Shown in pieces: positions 21,579-32,980 of a DNA stretch of 64,000 bases. Source of the stretch: Patiria pectinifera (taxonomy: Eukaryota > Echinodermata > Asteroidea > Valvatida > Asterinidae). Where the stretch lies: positions 5,131,001 through 5,195,000 of the forward strand of contig CM057135.1 in NCBI GenBank assembly GCA_029964075.1. Direction: 5' to 3'. A program made the position numbers and the translations under genes. The notes under the pieces were generated by a model. The model saw only the letters and a list, made by a program, of their open reading frames with translations, was not told the origin of the DNA and searched no databases. Every line of letters begins with the position of its first letter. Position 1 is the first letter of the stretch.

Positions 21579-22398
21579 TGTAACCGGGGAGAGTGGAATT
21601 AGTTTTTAAAATGGAGCACTCTCCTTATGTCCGAGTGGTTCCACTAAAAAAATGATTTGGGTGGAGCGAAGTTTCTGTTTGTCTCAAGAATATCAAATGG
21701 TTTATTTACAGCACAAATATGAGACAGTATATATACAAATTATTAGGTATTTACAAAAACGAAACTTTGTTGGATGTATAAAAACAGAACTTTGTTGGGT
21801 CTATAAAAACAGAACTTTGTTAAGTATATATAAAACGACAGTCAAATAGGGAAGATAGGGTGGTGAACTGTCACTCCAAGGATGGTATCACTTGGGAGGA
21901 TCTACGCTCATGCCTACTCCGTGTCCGATGTAAAAATCGACAATCAGCAGTGAAAATACAATGAAGATGTAAATATTCTACTGCTATTGGGAGCCTCTCT
22001 CAAAATTTCAGTAAAAGTGGAGAGTGTAAGATGCTGGTAAAAGATGGTCTGTTTGCAACGATGTGTTGGATCGAAATCAAAGTAATTTCGCAGCTAGCCC
22101 TTCAAGAAAACTATACCGAAACGCCCGGAATGTCGGCTATTCCTCTTAAACAAAGCGCGGTGGAATGCAAAACTTGCACGCTCGCTACGCCCATTGCATA
22201 TTTGAGTAAAATTCTAGGCGGCGCGCGCTGTTAAAAAAAGTTTAGTTGGCCGCGAGAGGGCGCTAGGCAAAAAGCATAATCGCAATGGCTGCTCACATGT
22301 GAATCGACACAAACACGAAATTACAAAAGTTATGAAATGAATGCTGGAGTAAGGAACCAGTCGGGTAAAAGTAAGTATTGAAACCCGACCTGGTTACA
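21579..22398. repeat. Right LTR
   Basis: 820 bp, near-identical to 18786-19604, with one extra C and one substitution seen. It ends inside the 3' end of the Polinton 1 capsid gene. Confidence 0.8.
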
Positions 22399-23542
22399 AG
22401 ACATTTAAAATTACTGTCTTCCAAGTTCAATTGAACATCCATGATTAAAAATACGTACATTGTGAGGTCACCTTGACTTTCGGCTTCTCTGATAAATTTG
22501 ACCGTTGATGCCTCCTGCGTCTCCAAGTTTCCTACCAGATCCGTGAGCGGAATTGTCGTCGTTACTTCTAAAATCAAGCCACAGACCGTACTTGTTTTTT
22601 AGGTAGTCTCCGAGGTCACAACCCGTCAAATTTAAGTCTTTGGATACCTTCTACGATGTTTTGGTTATTTTTGGATTATAAAATCGCTGCGGATTTTTAG
22701 ATCTTTAAACAAAAACAAATTACCCTTGATACTCCTGATGGGTTGATTGACGCTGACGTTTCAAAGCGTGTCCGATTTGTTGACGGACCTAACTTCTAGC
22801 GAGTGGATTTTATCAAACGGGTATTGCATTAAACCCTGGTGTTTATTTCTGATGGTGATAGCTAGGTCTCTGTTGGTCACCACTTCGTATTCGAGAGTCA
22901 AGTCTGAGATAGAATACATCGCCGACGTATCTGTACTGTTGACGACTTTTTAGTGATCGTTAAATTTTATCTCGTACGTCAGAGGTTGTTTTAAACCGCT
23001 GGGGTAAAAGGGGTGGTGCGAAGTCAGTATGTCAATGTCTAGGGGAATACATTATCTGTTACCATAGGCGTCCGCGATAGCTTGATCTTTACCGTTGTTG
23101 GCACCAGAGTAAGCATCTTGAGCCCCCGTTCTTAGTTTAGACACGTTTTCTTTTTCTATGCCCGAGTACGCCATGTTTCGAGTCGTCGAGCTGTTGAGCC
23201 AATTGTCTTTAAAGTTGTGATACACGTCAGCGTGACGATAACTCACGATTTCGTTACCTTGAAGTCTGACGCTGATTTCGCTGACTAAATTTCTGGCCAA
23301 ATTGCCAAAAATGGTTCTATTGTTGTCACCTCTACCTTCGAGTTCTAAATTGAAAGCTAGTTTACAAGTGCCGGGTACGGTCACGTCGTCTACACCCAAT
23401 TGAGGAAACTTGACCCTCAGCGTTTGCCCCGCCGATATACTACTAGGATTGTGGGTAATGACCACCTCTTTTTCTCTCACCCTTGATAGATCTGGGTATT
23501 TTTAATAGCCTGCTGGGATTGAGCTTTTTTTTCCATACGCAT
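22399..23542 (-). pseudogene. Major capsid protein, Polinton 1
   Basis: The minus strand from an ATG near 23542 encodes a protein of about 370 codons in fragments. The N-terminal third is intact at 23480-23052 (ITHNPSSISAGQTLRVKFPQ). The middle region shows stops, and the C-terminal part ends VFLIMDVQLNLEDSNFKC at 22399-22450. The N-terminal repeated strands, SYRHADVYHNF and the MD.QLN.ED ending match the invertebrate Polinton-like capsid family I recognise; double jelly-roll fold is the known fold for Polinton capsids. Several frameshifts and stops (for instance after AYGNR) break it. The LTR element inserted in its last codons. Confidence 0.75.
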
Positions 23543-23568
23543 TCATTTTATTTATACGAGTTTTAAAT

Positions 23569-23991
23569 TTAAAGGTATCTGTAGGCCAAGTCACCCACCA
23601 ATACCGTTCCTCCCGCGATAAACGCGAGTTCTCTTTCTATTTGTTGGTCGCTAGGCTCGTAAAGATCTTCGAGTTTGGGTTCGCGTTGCAGTCCTACGGG
23701 TAGTTCGGAAGACTGTCCACTCACCTCGTTGTAGTAACGCAACGCTCGGTCTACGTTGGAAAATGTTTCTTTAGAGGTATTTTGTTTTCTGATACGTTCG
23801 TTGAGAAAAACTAGATAGTTCGTTCGTTCTCGTTGCCACTTATCTCTGGCGGCGGAGAGTTGTTCTATCGCTAAATCGTGTGTCTTACGCTTCCCGTCCT
23901 TCTGTTTCAGATTTGAAAATAAAAAGTTTGAACCAGTAAAAGCTAAGGCGTTGACGATCGCGCCTCCTAACATCATAGCAAAGCCAGACAT
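23569..23991 (-). CDS. Conserved Polinton protein next to the capsid gene
   Basis: 140 residues, uninterrupted, from an ATG at 23991. The N-terminal 25 residues are hydrophobic (FAMMLGGAIVNALAFTGSNF); the middle is a long charged helix with KRKTHDLAIEQLSAARDKWQ; a hydrophobic C-terminus (AFIAGGTVLVGDLAYRYL) ends the protein. The family recurs beside the capsid gene in invertebrate Polinton-like elements; function is not known to me. A membrane-associated structural or assembly protein is plausible. An AT-rich box (TTTAATATAAAAGACG) precedes the start. This is one of the few intact frames in Polinton 1. Confidence 0.6.
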   Translation of the reverse strand: MSGFAMMLGGAIVNALAFTGSNFLFSNLKQKDGKRKTHDLAIEQLSAARDKWQRERTNYLVFLNERIRKQNTSKETFSNVDRALRYYNEVSGQSSELPVGLQREPKLEDLYEPSDQQIERELAFIAGGTVLVGDLAYRYL

Positions 23992-24049
23992 ATTATTATT
24001 ATAAACGTCTTTTATATTAAATAATATGCAAACATTATCTAAACTGTAT

Positions 24050-25010
24050 TATAGCCCGAGTGGTTATTGAAGAGGTGAAAGCGCCGTCGACCATTTACAC
24101 AATAAAACAAAAATCGATAAAAAGGTAATCAGAGATTGGCTTAAAAAAACAAGCGATCTACCGGGTCCTGCGTATGTACCCAGGCCTACGAGTACTTCGC
24201 GAGAGTTTGAAACACCAAACGACTTTCACCAAATGGATGTGTTATACCTACCCTGGGATAAAGTAAAACGCAAGGCTTATAAATAGGCTTTGACGGTTGT
24301 ATATGTTGCGAGTTGATACCACGAAGCGGAACCTTTGGTTTCTAAAACGGCGGATTCCACGCGGGATGCTATCGTCAAGATTTACGCGAGATCTTCTTTG
24401 AGTTACCCCAAAGAAGAGTAGACGCTGGTACCGAATTTAAAGGCGCATTTAAAAAAAATAGATGACTTCCAAAAACGTCGAGATTATCGTAGGCGAACCT
24501 GGAGATCACCGATCGCAGGGTATCGTAGAAAGATTTAATCGAACGCTAGCCGAGAGACTGTTTGGTCATCAGTACGCTCAAGAAATGTTAAATCCCGAGA
24601 GTAGAAACACGCAATGGGTCGAGCGATTACCCCGCGTGATCAAAGCTATAAATGACGAAACGACGCGATTAATAGATAAAGCGCCGTCTCATGCGGTTAA
24701 ACTAGAACAGGTCCGACAATCGCCGGCTAACCCCGTTAAAACGAAAGAGCAGAATACACCGCAAGACGTTATGGTTAGATATTTATATTACCCGGGCGAG
24801 CAAGAGGGGGATACTTCCAAATGAGCCACGGATCACATTTGGAGCGTAAAGATTTAAAACATTAAAAAAAGAACGAGTCAATTTAAAATGGTTAACAGAA
24901 AAAAAGCGACGACGGGCCCCACGCTGTATTACCTGCAAGACGGCCCCAAAAGGAGTTTTGTTAGACAAGAGTTTCAAGTCGTACCCGAGGACACGCAATT
25001 ACCGCCGTAG
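24050..25010 (+). pseudogene. Retrovirus-like integrase, Polinton 1
   Basis: The plus strand encodes a DDE integrase in pieces. The first Asp is in FHQMDVLYLP (about 24230), the second in DAGTEFKG (about 24421-24445), and the Glu in SQGIVERFNRTL (about 24510-24550). Stops (TAG at about 24284 and others) and frameshifts break it between 24280 and 24460; the part from 24462 to 24824 is open. A C-terminal basic segment continues to about 25010, where it meets the polymerase gene from the other strand. Polinton integrases insert the element with 6-bp target duplications. No chromodomain is seen here, unlike Polinton 2. Confidence 0.8.
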
Positions 25011-28000
25011 TGACCAAAAGCCAGAGTGTTTATACCGTCCGGTGAAATGTACCTCTTTGTGTCCAACGGACTGAACGATAGTTTATTTTGAGATAAGGTG
25101 TAAAGGATATGATTTTCCGACCCATTGTGAGTCATGGTTTCGTAATGAGATTTCTTGTTTAAGATGCAGTCGTAGTAGTGTCGGTGTGTGTTAATTAATT
25201 AGAGGTGACCGATTGTGTGACTCTCTTGGCTTTTGTCAGGTTGATGTCAGCGGTTAAAATGGAGTACATTTTAGGTCTTATACAAACGACTTCTTTGACT
25301 ATTTTACCTCCAAACTCGTCTTTAAATTTATCGATCACTTTCTTATTGGTTTGATCGTACAAAGGATGATCTGACGGATAATTCGAAAGGTCGTATTGTT
25401 GTCCGTTTTGCTGCATATCTTTGTATACGTCGTCAGTGTGCACTACGAGTACCAAACTGTCTGTATCTGTGTACATCAACCTGATTTTCTCTTTGTACTT
25501 GTCTTTCAAATGGTTGTAATAAAAATCGTACATCAGCGTCTTTGAGAGATCTAAGATACTCACACCGCAGTAGATTGGTTTGTTTAACACGGTTTTAGTC
25601 TTGTACTTTTCGACAAATGACAATTTGCATTCTGAAAATGACGTCGTGGTTTTGTAGCTCGGTTTCTGTATAATTTTCGTATTTATCTCGATCGTCATCG
25701 TTAAATCGTCTTACCAAACACGCTGTTATTCATCAGTTTAAAAAAGTCTTTCTCAAAATCAGAGGTCGCTTTTGTTCTAAGTTGCGTGTTTTTGTCTATG
25801 TAAGATGCAATCCAAGGCGCTTGTTTAAATTGCAGCACTCGATGCACCTTTTTAAGTTTCAAGCCGAGTTTGCGATACAACTGTAACGTGACATAGTGCA
25901 AAACATATTTGTGTTTAAGATTAAGGGTACACGTTAATTTTTGCACGTTGCTACTAGGTTCGGTACCCAATAACTCGTTTTGATAATCAGACATCCATTC
26001 TTTTGGTATGACGATATTTTCTGGCGCTAGGGGGTAATCGTTGTGCAGGTCGTGGAGATTGCCCGGGTAATCGAGGTCTACTTCAAAGCAGTAACCGGTG
26101 TGTGACGTTTTCCTGAGAGATAATATCTTGGACTCGGTAAACGTTTTTGTAGACGCCCATTTAAAGTCTTTGTACGGCAGGTATTGACTCATGACCCAGC
26201 CGTACAGATTGTTGGCATCGAGGTAGGTGATGTAACTCGACGGCTCGTTTTGATTATGGTCGGGTACGTATTTGTTGTTGGATTTGTGGTATCGCATACC
26301 ACCCACGCTCGAGATACCACCTCTTTTTGCCTTTTCAAAAAATAAATGTTTGTCTACGTCTTGCAATAGTTCGAGTTTAACTTCCAAGTGTTTAACAAGG
26401 CATCCCACGACAATCCTGGTGCTGTGTAGTAATTAGCCGGATCTAACGCGTAGTTTGTAATACACGTTTTGCCTAAAGTTTTCAAATACGCAAGCTAGTA
26501 GTAACGTATCGGTAGTGACGTACAAATCGTGATATTCCCCCATGATATTAACTTCAAACTCGTTCCACGTCAGTTTAGCTCTGACGTAGTCCTCTCGCGA
26601 TATATTTTCGTCTTTTAGGCTACTGTAAAATTGTTCGATGGGGGTAGGCTGGTCTCTTGAAATCTGTCAAACGAGTCCATGTATTCATATGGATAAACTC
26701 CTTTTTGTAACAACGAGTCGATGTTTTGACGATTAAAATGTTCTCTGAGCAGTTTAAACGACTCTCTTGGACAAGCTTTAGATAATCTATCCAACGAAGA
26801 CCCCATAAAATTAAACGAGTCTATAAATCGCATATTTCCGATCGGAAACGAAATATACTTTTCCGAATTTCTAGCGATAACTTGTATTTCCTTTTCGTCA
26901 TCGTAGTCTGAAATACTCTGCATGATCAAGTGAGCGTCGTAATTTTGCAGATTGTGAAAGACTACCGGTATGGGGGTAACACCTGGTTTAACTTGTAAAT
27001 TTAGATTGCAGTAGGCGTGCGCGGCACCTCTATATCTACCCGTGACGTGGCAGTGATCTTTCACCTTTCTAAATTTGTTGATTTTCTTTTTGCATTCGAG
27101 GCATTTAGACTCTGTAAATCCATTTTAGACTCTGTAAATCCATTTTTGATGTTCCTTTATTTGTTTTTCTGTTTTTTTTTCTTTTTTGGTTTCTGGCACT
27201 GACAGTTGCTCGAGTAATTGAAATAAATTGGTTTCTCGGAAATCCAACACGTGCTTGTTTTATCATGATGTTCTCGCTCGTTAAATGTCATGGGTTGGGT
27301 TTTTTTTAAATATGCAATTTATGTCGCTTTGTATTTTTAACATTTTATTTACAAACTTTGTTGCAGCATCTTTACCTCTATAAGTCTCTTGATACGCATT
27401 GGTGCCGTCGATTATCCACTCGTTATTTACAATCGGTCATGTGTCTATCTAATTTTACTTGCGTTCTATAATGACACAGGCACCTTCGACAAAAATATTT
27501 CTTACTATGTTTTGTTACGTTGTAAAGCAATCTCGAAAAATTATTTATCCAGCAGTAGTGATGCTTGTCGCCCTCAGAAAACAAAAACAGATCGATAGGT
27601 CGTGACTCTGCTTTATAGTTTTCAGACACGTATAACGGATACATTTCCCCCTCTTCACCGTATACGTTTATCGTTAAATTATTTTGTCTTTCTATCTTTG
27701 GTGTCTGGTTGATCGGTGTTGGAAAGTCTACGCCTTTAAATTTGAGTCCGTTGTCTTAAGTGTAAATACTAGGTCTGTCTTCGCGAGGCCTATATTTGGG
27801 AAAGTTTTTTATGTTATTTTTTACTTTATCCGTATACAACCCAAGAGCAGCTCTCAAACACCATCTCAAACACTCGTCGTCTTTGTTTTTGATGTTGATC
27901 ATCGCCTGTTTTCTTTTGATATGTGGGGGTAGGTCTATGTAAGAACTACCCCTCACGGGGTTAAACCTGTTGATGTTGATATACAACGCCATTATCTTTT

Positions 28001-28576
28001 TTAAAACCCAACCCGATCCTTGATTCGTATACCTTTCATCCTTTCTAAATAGCTGGTCGATGGTTGGTTTTTTCGTATTTTATTTTCATCACAAGTTCTA
28101 CTTTTAAACCTCTTAGCTCTCTCAATTCTGACTTGATTTTATTTACAATTTGATCTTTATGCGTATCAAAAAACTCAACTGAATCGTCGTTAAAAAGTCT
28201 AGGAATCAGTTCATAGTTTCTAAAGTTGTTTCTAAATTTCCTCGTCGCTCTAAACTCAGCCTCTTGAAAATCCTCGGGTTGCCTAGAGTTTTGAATCGCT
28301 GAGAGTAAATCTTTTTTTCAAAAATCGACCTTTATATCCCGACGGGTTGTATTCTAGATCGTAATCGTCTACAATGTGTTTGAGCTCATGTAGCGTCTTT
28401 TTCCTCAAGTTTTTAAATTGAGCTTCGTGGTTTTTTATCCCGTTGATGTAGACTTTACGTGTAAGCGCAACATTTTGATTGTACGGTATTTTATATCGCT
28501 GGACGTAATCGCGCAGGGTGGCTTTATTCCATCTAGAAAACCCTTTAACGATTGGCTTGATCGTATAAGTCACCAT
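25011..28576 (-). pseudogene. Protein-primed DNA polymerase B, Polinton 1
   Basis: The minus strand from the ATG at 28576 encodes about 1150 codons in several frames. Seen in order: basic N-terminus; a Cys/His region (YFCRRCLCHY...HMTDC, about 27520-27423); an HNH-like motif DHCHVTGRYRGAAHAYCN (about 27061-27008); exonuclease motif NYDAHLI and SFNFMGSSLD; polymerase motif A YLDANNLYGW; motif B KLMNNSVFGKT; motif C YTDTDSLV (about 25470). Then a C-terminal part shifted after 25195. The polymerase copies the linear genome from a terminal protein. Stops and frameshifts (near 28312, 27755, 27422, 26614, 25700, 25195) make it inactive, but all three catalytic motifs are present. Confidence 0.85.
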
Positions 28577-28664
28577 TTATTATATATCAATATAATTTTT
28601 ATTTTTTTATTTTTTTAGTAGATGAGGTCATTATTTTATAAATGATTAGACATGGACAATTCTG

Positions 28665-28908
28665 GTCGAGGCAAATGTGGACTCGCTTACCAGTCGCTGT
28701 GAGTCTGTGTTGAGATCTCCAAGAGGGCGACTGTAATTATGAAGAGCCTGGCCTTATTTCGAGACCGAGATATTGGGAGGGGGAGAGAGATATTGGGAGA
28801 GGGATCTATTTGGGGGAGGCGAGGGGAAGGGGGAGGGGAGGGGTGGGGGAGGGGAGGAGGAGGGGGCGGGGAATCATTGGGTTTGTCGCCGTACCCCCCC
28901 CCCCATCA
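28665..28908. repeat. Right terminal inverted repeat region of Polinton 1
   Basis: The inverted partner of 5340-5560. It goes from the ACTCGCTTACCAGTCGCTGT block through GATATTGGGAGAGGG purine repeats to GCCGTACC and a C-run. The C-run ends at about 28908, where coding sequence of a DIRS reverse transcriptase begins, so this is probably the element end. Confidence 0.6.
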
Positions 28909-30860
28909 TATCTACTTAAGCCAAATGGCAAACAGGTGAATTCGAACAATTTGTTCTGCCATTGAAATCGCTAATACTTGCGATGCTCTTTCGCAATGGG
29001 CACGGCAAAATATGCATCTTTCAGGTCGATTGATGCCATAAAGCACTGAGGCCTTATAAATTGCAGTGCAAACTGAATGGTTTCCATTTTGAAATGGTAA
29101 TATGCCACAGATTTGTTCAATTATCGAGGATTGATAATTGGCCGAAAAGATCCGTCCTTCTTTGGACGAATAAAAATTGTAGAAATAAACTCCCCAGCCA
29201 TGTAAGTAACTTGCCTTAATGCTCCTTTTTTGGAGAAGTTTAATTATTTCTGCCGAAATAATGTCAGTTTCATTTTGAGAAAACAACATTTGTTTCGGCT
29301 GGTACAACTGGACAGGTTGTTCGGCAAATTCTATAAAGTAATGCTGTATTGCCTCTAAGACACATTTGTCCAAAGTTATCGTTCGCCATTTGGCTACATA
29401 GAAGGCTAATCTACCTGCAATTTTGGTACTTGTATTTTCAATGCAATGACTCACCATTTTTTTGCTTGGCAAATCTACTTTTTAGCTTGTGCCGATGGCT
29501 GCGGTTTGTGATTGCACCGAGATCCCTGGTGCTTGCTGTAACACTGATAGTTTAAATAGCTACCACGTCTTCTGCCCTCACTAGCCAGGCTCCCTCTGTG
29601 TAGGGAATTCTATAAAGTAATGCTTCTTTGCCTCTAAGACACATTTGTCCAAAGTTATCGTTCGCCATTTGGCTACATAGTAGGCTAATCTACCTGCAAT
29701 TTTGGTACATGTATTTTCAATGCAATGACTCACCATTTTTTTGCTTGGCAAATCTACTTTTTAGCTTGTGCCGATGGCTGCGGTTTGTGATTGCACCGAG
29801 ATCCCTGGTGCTTGCTGTAACACTGATAGTTTAAATAGCTACCACGTCTTCTGCCCTCACTAGCCAGGTTCCCTCTGTGTATGGAACCTTGTTGTTGGTC
29901 CCCCGCGATCCAGTAGAGAATCCAACTTTCTGTCCAATTTTGTTCATTTGTTGGATGTCTTTACATTGTTGCGGTAAATTGTCCCCAAACAGGAGCCCAG
30001 TTACTGGAACATGTGATGAACACAGGCTAGAAACTGTTTGTTTAGGTCAGGCTTAATTAACTCACGACTTCTCATATTGAGCTCATGGTTGGCATGCCCG
30101 ATCACTGCTACCGCGTCAAGCAGTTTGGTGATTTGACCGTTAACATCTAGATTATCAGTACCAGCAGCTGACCCATTTGGCCGCGTCATGAGCGAGTTTA
30201 TTACACCCACAATAGGCACCACTCCTTTCAAGGTTGCTTGCTGCACTTTTTGCAGCTTTATGTCTTGTGAGCGAGTTTTCGGCTTCAAAGAGCTCCATAC
30301 CTCTGGATTGACTGGTAAACATTCCAGAGTTTTTACAGTGGCTGGTCGTTGGAGGGCCTTTAGCTTTTCAGCAGCCTTATCTTCTGGTAGCTTGTTACGC
30401 ACCATTTTATCAATGACCTTAGCCCATTGTTCATTGACTGCAGCCGCAGTCGGGGCATCCTCTGTGTATAGCTGTATAACAACTGGCCGTCCTGGCCTGT
30501 AGTTTCTGAATCGAGAACTGATTCTTTGAGCAGTTCATCTATGGCCTTTGATGCACTTGTATTATCAGAGTCGGATTCCGACGTTAGGCGCGGCCGCTTT
30601 GCGGCAGGTGGACTGAGGATGGCCGTTTGAATATTTTCAATAGCTTCTGCCATTACGGCTAGCTTTTCCGTTACGTTGTCAAATTCTTGTCGAGAAACGG
30701 TCTTGGTGTTACTGGTCTTTTCTTTGGATTTGACTGAAGAAACATGTTGGTTCCCGCCCGTATCCTGCTGGGTCCCAGTTCACGTCGTCGACTGTGTCCG
30801 ACGGTCCAGCCATTAATTCTAAGAAATCTGTTTCTGGTGAGCTATCCATTGGGATGCCTT
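28909..30860 (-). mobile_element. DIRS-type retroelement, gag and reverse transcriptase part (copy 1)
   Basis: Minus-strand coding DNA. About 30653-30001 is gag-like (VWSSLKPKTRSQDIKLQKVQQ, then LLDAVAVIGHANHELNMRSR), homologous to 60306-60000. From about 29480 to 28912 is the start of reverse transcriptase (RSIKASYL...GRIFSANYQSSI... and, in another frame, FEFTCLPFGLS). The Polinton end cuts it just after the LPFG box, so the catalytic YIDD part is missing. A 279-bp tandem duplication lies in it. Frameshifts are frequent. Confidence 0.7.
29327..29884. repeat. 279-bp tandem duplication
   Basis: 29327-29605 is repeated at 29606-29884 with few differences (for example CTGTATTG/CTTCTTTG, AGAAGG/AGTAGG). 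It covers the gag-reverse transcriptase junction of the DIRS copy and is not present in the 59-61 kb copy as far as I can see. Confidence 0.85.
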
Positions 30861-30989
30861 AACAGACTGAAATACACTGTATAACTGTAATACACTGTGT
30901 GACTCGCTCCGGCACAGAAAAAAAATGTATTGAGGCGTGTAGGGCGTAGTGGCCCTTTAAAGGGAAGAGGGTCTATTCAATATATCTCA

Positions 30990-31660
30990 ACCGTGACTAA
31001 TCCCTCCGGTGGAAAGTGTAATCTCATGTATGTCCGAAGTGGAGGTGATTATGTGGTAGAATTTATCGTTGGGACCCAAATTTTTGAGGTAGTCTAAAAC
31101 TACTTTAACATCCCATGTACATGAGTATTTTGGTGTCAGAGGTCGAAGGTTAAACACCCCTGTCATAAATCTCCTGACGAGAAGGATTGCGACTGCAGAT
31201 AAGGCACTGCGTAATGTGTTCAGGCTATTGTACCCACTGCCCTCGTGAAATTGTTCAGTGAGGCAGAAAATTACTGACTGTACAGTTGCTCGAACTGGAT
31301 CAGTTTTTGTGCTTATACAGAGCTAAACCCATTTTTTGAGGGCAGACCAGTAACATTTCCTGGTAGAATCTCTCCAAGATGCAATGATGATGTCGGCAGA
31401 CTCTCTTAAAATGCCTTGCATTCGCAAAGTCTTCCTGACAAAAAAACAGGCTGCAAGCCTCAGTCGATGTCGCAATGGATGACTTGTAGCTGAGAAGGGA
31501 AGTGTAAGCAAATCAGGCTTGTTTGGCAAGATAATAGGTAACCTTATTAGTATTTTGAGCAATTTAGGGAACCACGTTTGCATGTGCCAAATTGGAAAGA
31601 TAAGTATTCCCACAGCCATGTCACTGTCTATTATTGACAGCACTCTATCAATTAAGCAGA
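30990..31660 (-). pseudogene. Tyrosine recombinase fragment of a DIRS-type element
   Basis: The minus strand, from about 31643, reads LRESADIIIASWRDSTRKCYWSALKKWV, the core-binding N-terminal domain of DIRS tyrosine recombinases. Fragments after it include FMTGVFNLRPLTPKYSCTWDVKVVLDYL (about 31170-31085). The catalytic domain with the Arg-His-Arg-Tyr residues is missing; the frame runs instead to the gag gene of copy 1. Written here with spacing by fragments because no single frame spans it. Confidence 0.55.
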
Positions 31661-31989
31661 ATGGTAGAAACGCATAAAAGATTGACCGTGACTAGTCAAG
31701 GGTAAACGCGTCCACATGCGATGCACCTGGCTCTAGATACCAAGATACATGTTGTTCTATCTGAAAATTCAGACGAGATGCAAACAGATCAATTTGCGTT
31801 ACTTGAAAAACTTAAGGAATGTTCGCAAAAATGCATGAATCTAATTTCGACTCCAAATCTTCATGGAGGTGTCTTGAGGCAAAATCAGGGATTTAGTTTT
31901 TAAAGCCTGGCAAGTGGGACACTGAAAGCCATATGTTTCGGTCCATTCATATTGGGATTGTGGGCCCCCAAAATGACATATATAAGCAA

Positions 31990-32300
31990 CTGCAGTCGAA
32001 TTGTCCGATTTAAAATGGACATGAATGTCATGACCCTTTGAAAAAAAGTGATACTAAGACAAAGTTACGTGCTTTTAATTCAAGGAAATTAATATGGTTC
32101 ACTGATTCTTCAGAAGACCTCTGTCCCCCAAAAGTCTGGTCGCCACAATGGGCTCCCCAGCCTTCACATGAAGCGTCGGTTTCGACAATAAAATCAGGCA
32201 TGCTATTACGCATGGGGGCTGATGATGTTTTTAAATTAGAAGCCCACCAGTTAAGGTCAGAAATAACTCGCACGGACAGAGTCATTTTCGCCTCAAAGTT
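31990..32300 (-). pseudogene. RNase H fragment of a DIRS-type element
   Basis: The minus strand, 32285-32028, encodes DLNWWASNL, then DFIVETDASCEGWGAHCG and HINFLELKA. These are the RNase H motifs after reverse transcriptase in DIRS elements (catalytic D in TDAS, E in LELKA). On the minus strand it lies upstream of the recombinase, which lies upstream of gag, so the order is RNase H, recombinase, gag, reverse transcriptase. Confidence 0.7.
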
Positions 32301-32980
32301 ACCGCCATTTTACGTGAGTGCCTTTTTTTTTTTTTTTTTTAGGTTATCTGCCGTTCGTCTTAAGAGCGGTCCATATAAAAGCACTGCTAATTCACATGAG
32401 ACGAGGAATCATATGAATCTTCCCACATACCGAATTTTGGGATGAGGAGCATGTTTTAGTAACATATTTGCACCGCTGCTTTGTTCGGGCTCCAGAGTAT
32501 ATTGGTTTAGTCTTAAATATGGGGTGGACAGATTCGTCGCTCCAAACTAAGACGACGAAACCTCACCCTTTCTCTGATACTTCGCCCCAAAGACCACCCA
32601 TTCCTCACCCAAACCTCACCCAAGCCTCATCTGGCAATGCGGCTGGGCTGCAGAGCTTTTTCTAGACTACCGCCAATATATATCAAATGCTTTCTATTAT
32701 ACTAGACCGTACATAGTATATTTCATCGTGCCTGAAAAACGAAGTCGATTCTGATTGTCACTTCTCCGAAAACCGAATTAAACAAACCAGACAACGCGGT
32801 AGTACAAATTGACAATGTTTAGGAATTAACAGCCTAGAGCCAGCAGAAACGAGTATACCTGTGTTGGAGTCCTTTTTGAGTGCGTGTGAGGAACCCCATA
32901 ATTGTTCTACGCTACATTGGTGGCAGCGGCGGCACGCAGAAGGCGGAAAAACAGGTGAATTTTTCAGATAATTTTCTGCA
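32301..32980. other. Spacer, T-run and possible gypsy leader
   Basis: No gene seen. A T-run lies at 32322-32340. Near 32925, CTACGCTACA followed by TTGGTGGCAGCGG is the kind of junction found between a 5' LTR end and primer site in Ty3/gypsy elements, but no matching 3' LTR is found. Confidence 0.35.

Larger units (their letters stand above)
18786..22398. mobile_element. Young non-autonomous LTR element
   Basis: Two direct repeats of 819 and 820 bp (18786-19604 and 21579-22398) begin TGTAACC and end GGTTACA, and enclose 1,974 bp without a coding frame. By eye the repeats differ at about two places (G/A near 18822/21615 and one extra C near 21917), so insertion was recent. No tRNA primer site is recognised after the left LTR and no clear purine tract precedes the right LTR. 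Flanks (CAGAG left, AGACA right) are not a clean duplication. It fits a LARD-like element mobilised by another element's enzymes. It lies exactly between the capsid and ATPase genes of Polinton 1. Confidence 0.75.

Noticed and set aside
29349-29834. Two near-identical 68-codon frames
   Set aside because: They are shadows of the tandem-duplicated DIRS region on the other strand.
29327-29884. CRISPR-like direct repeat
   Set aside because: Two units of 279 bp without spacers; a simple tandem duplication in a eukaryotic retroelement.
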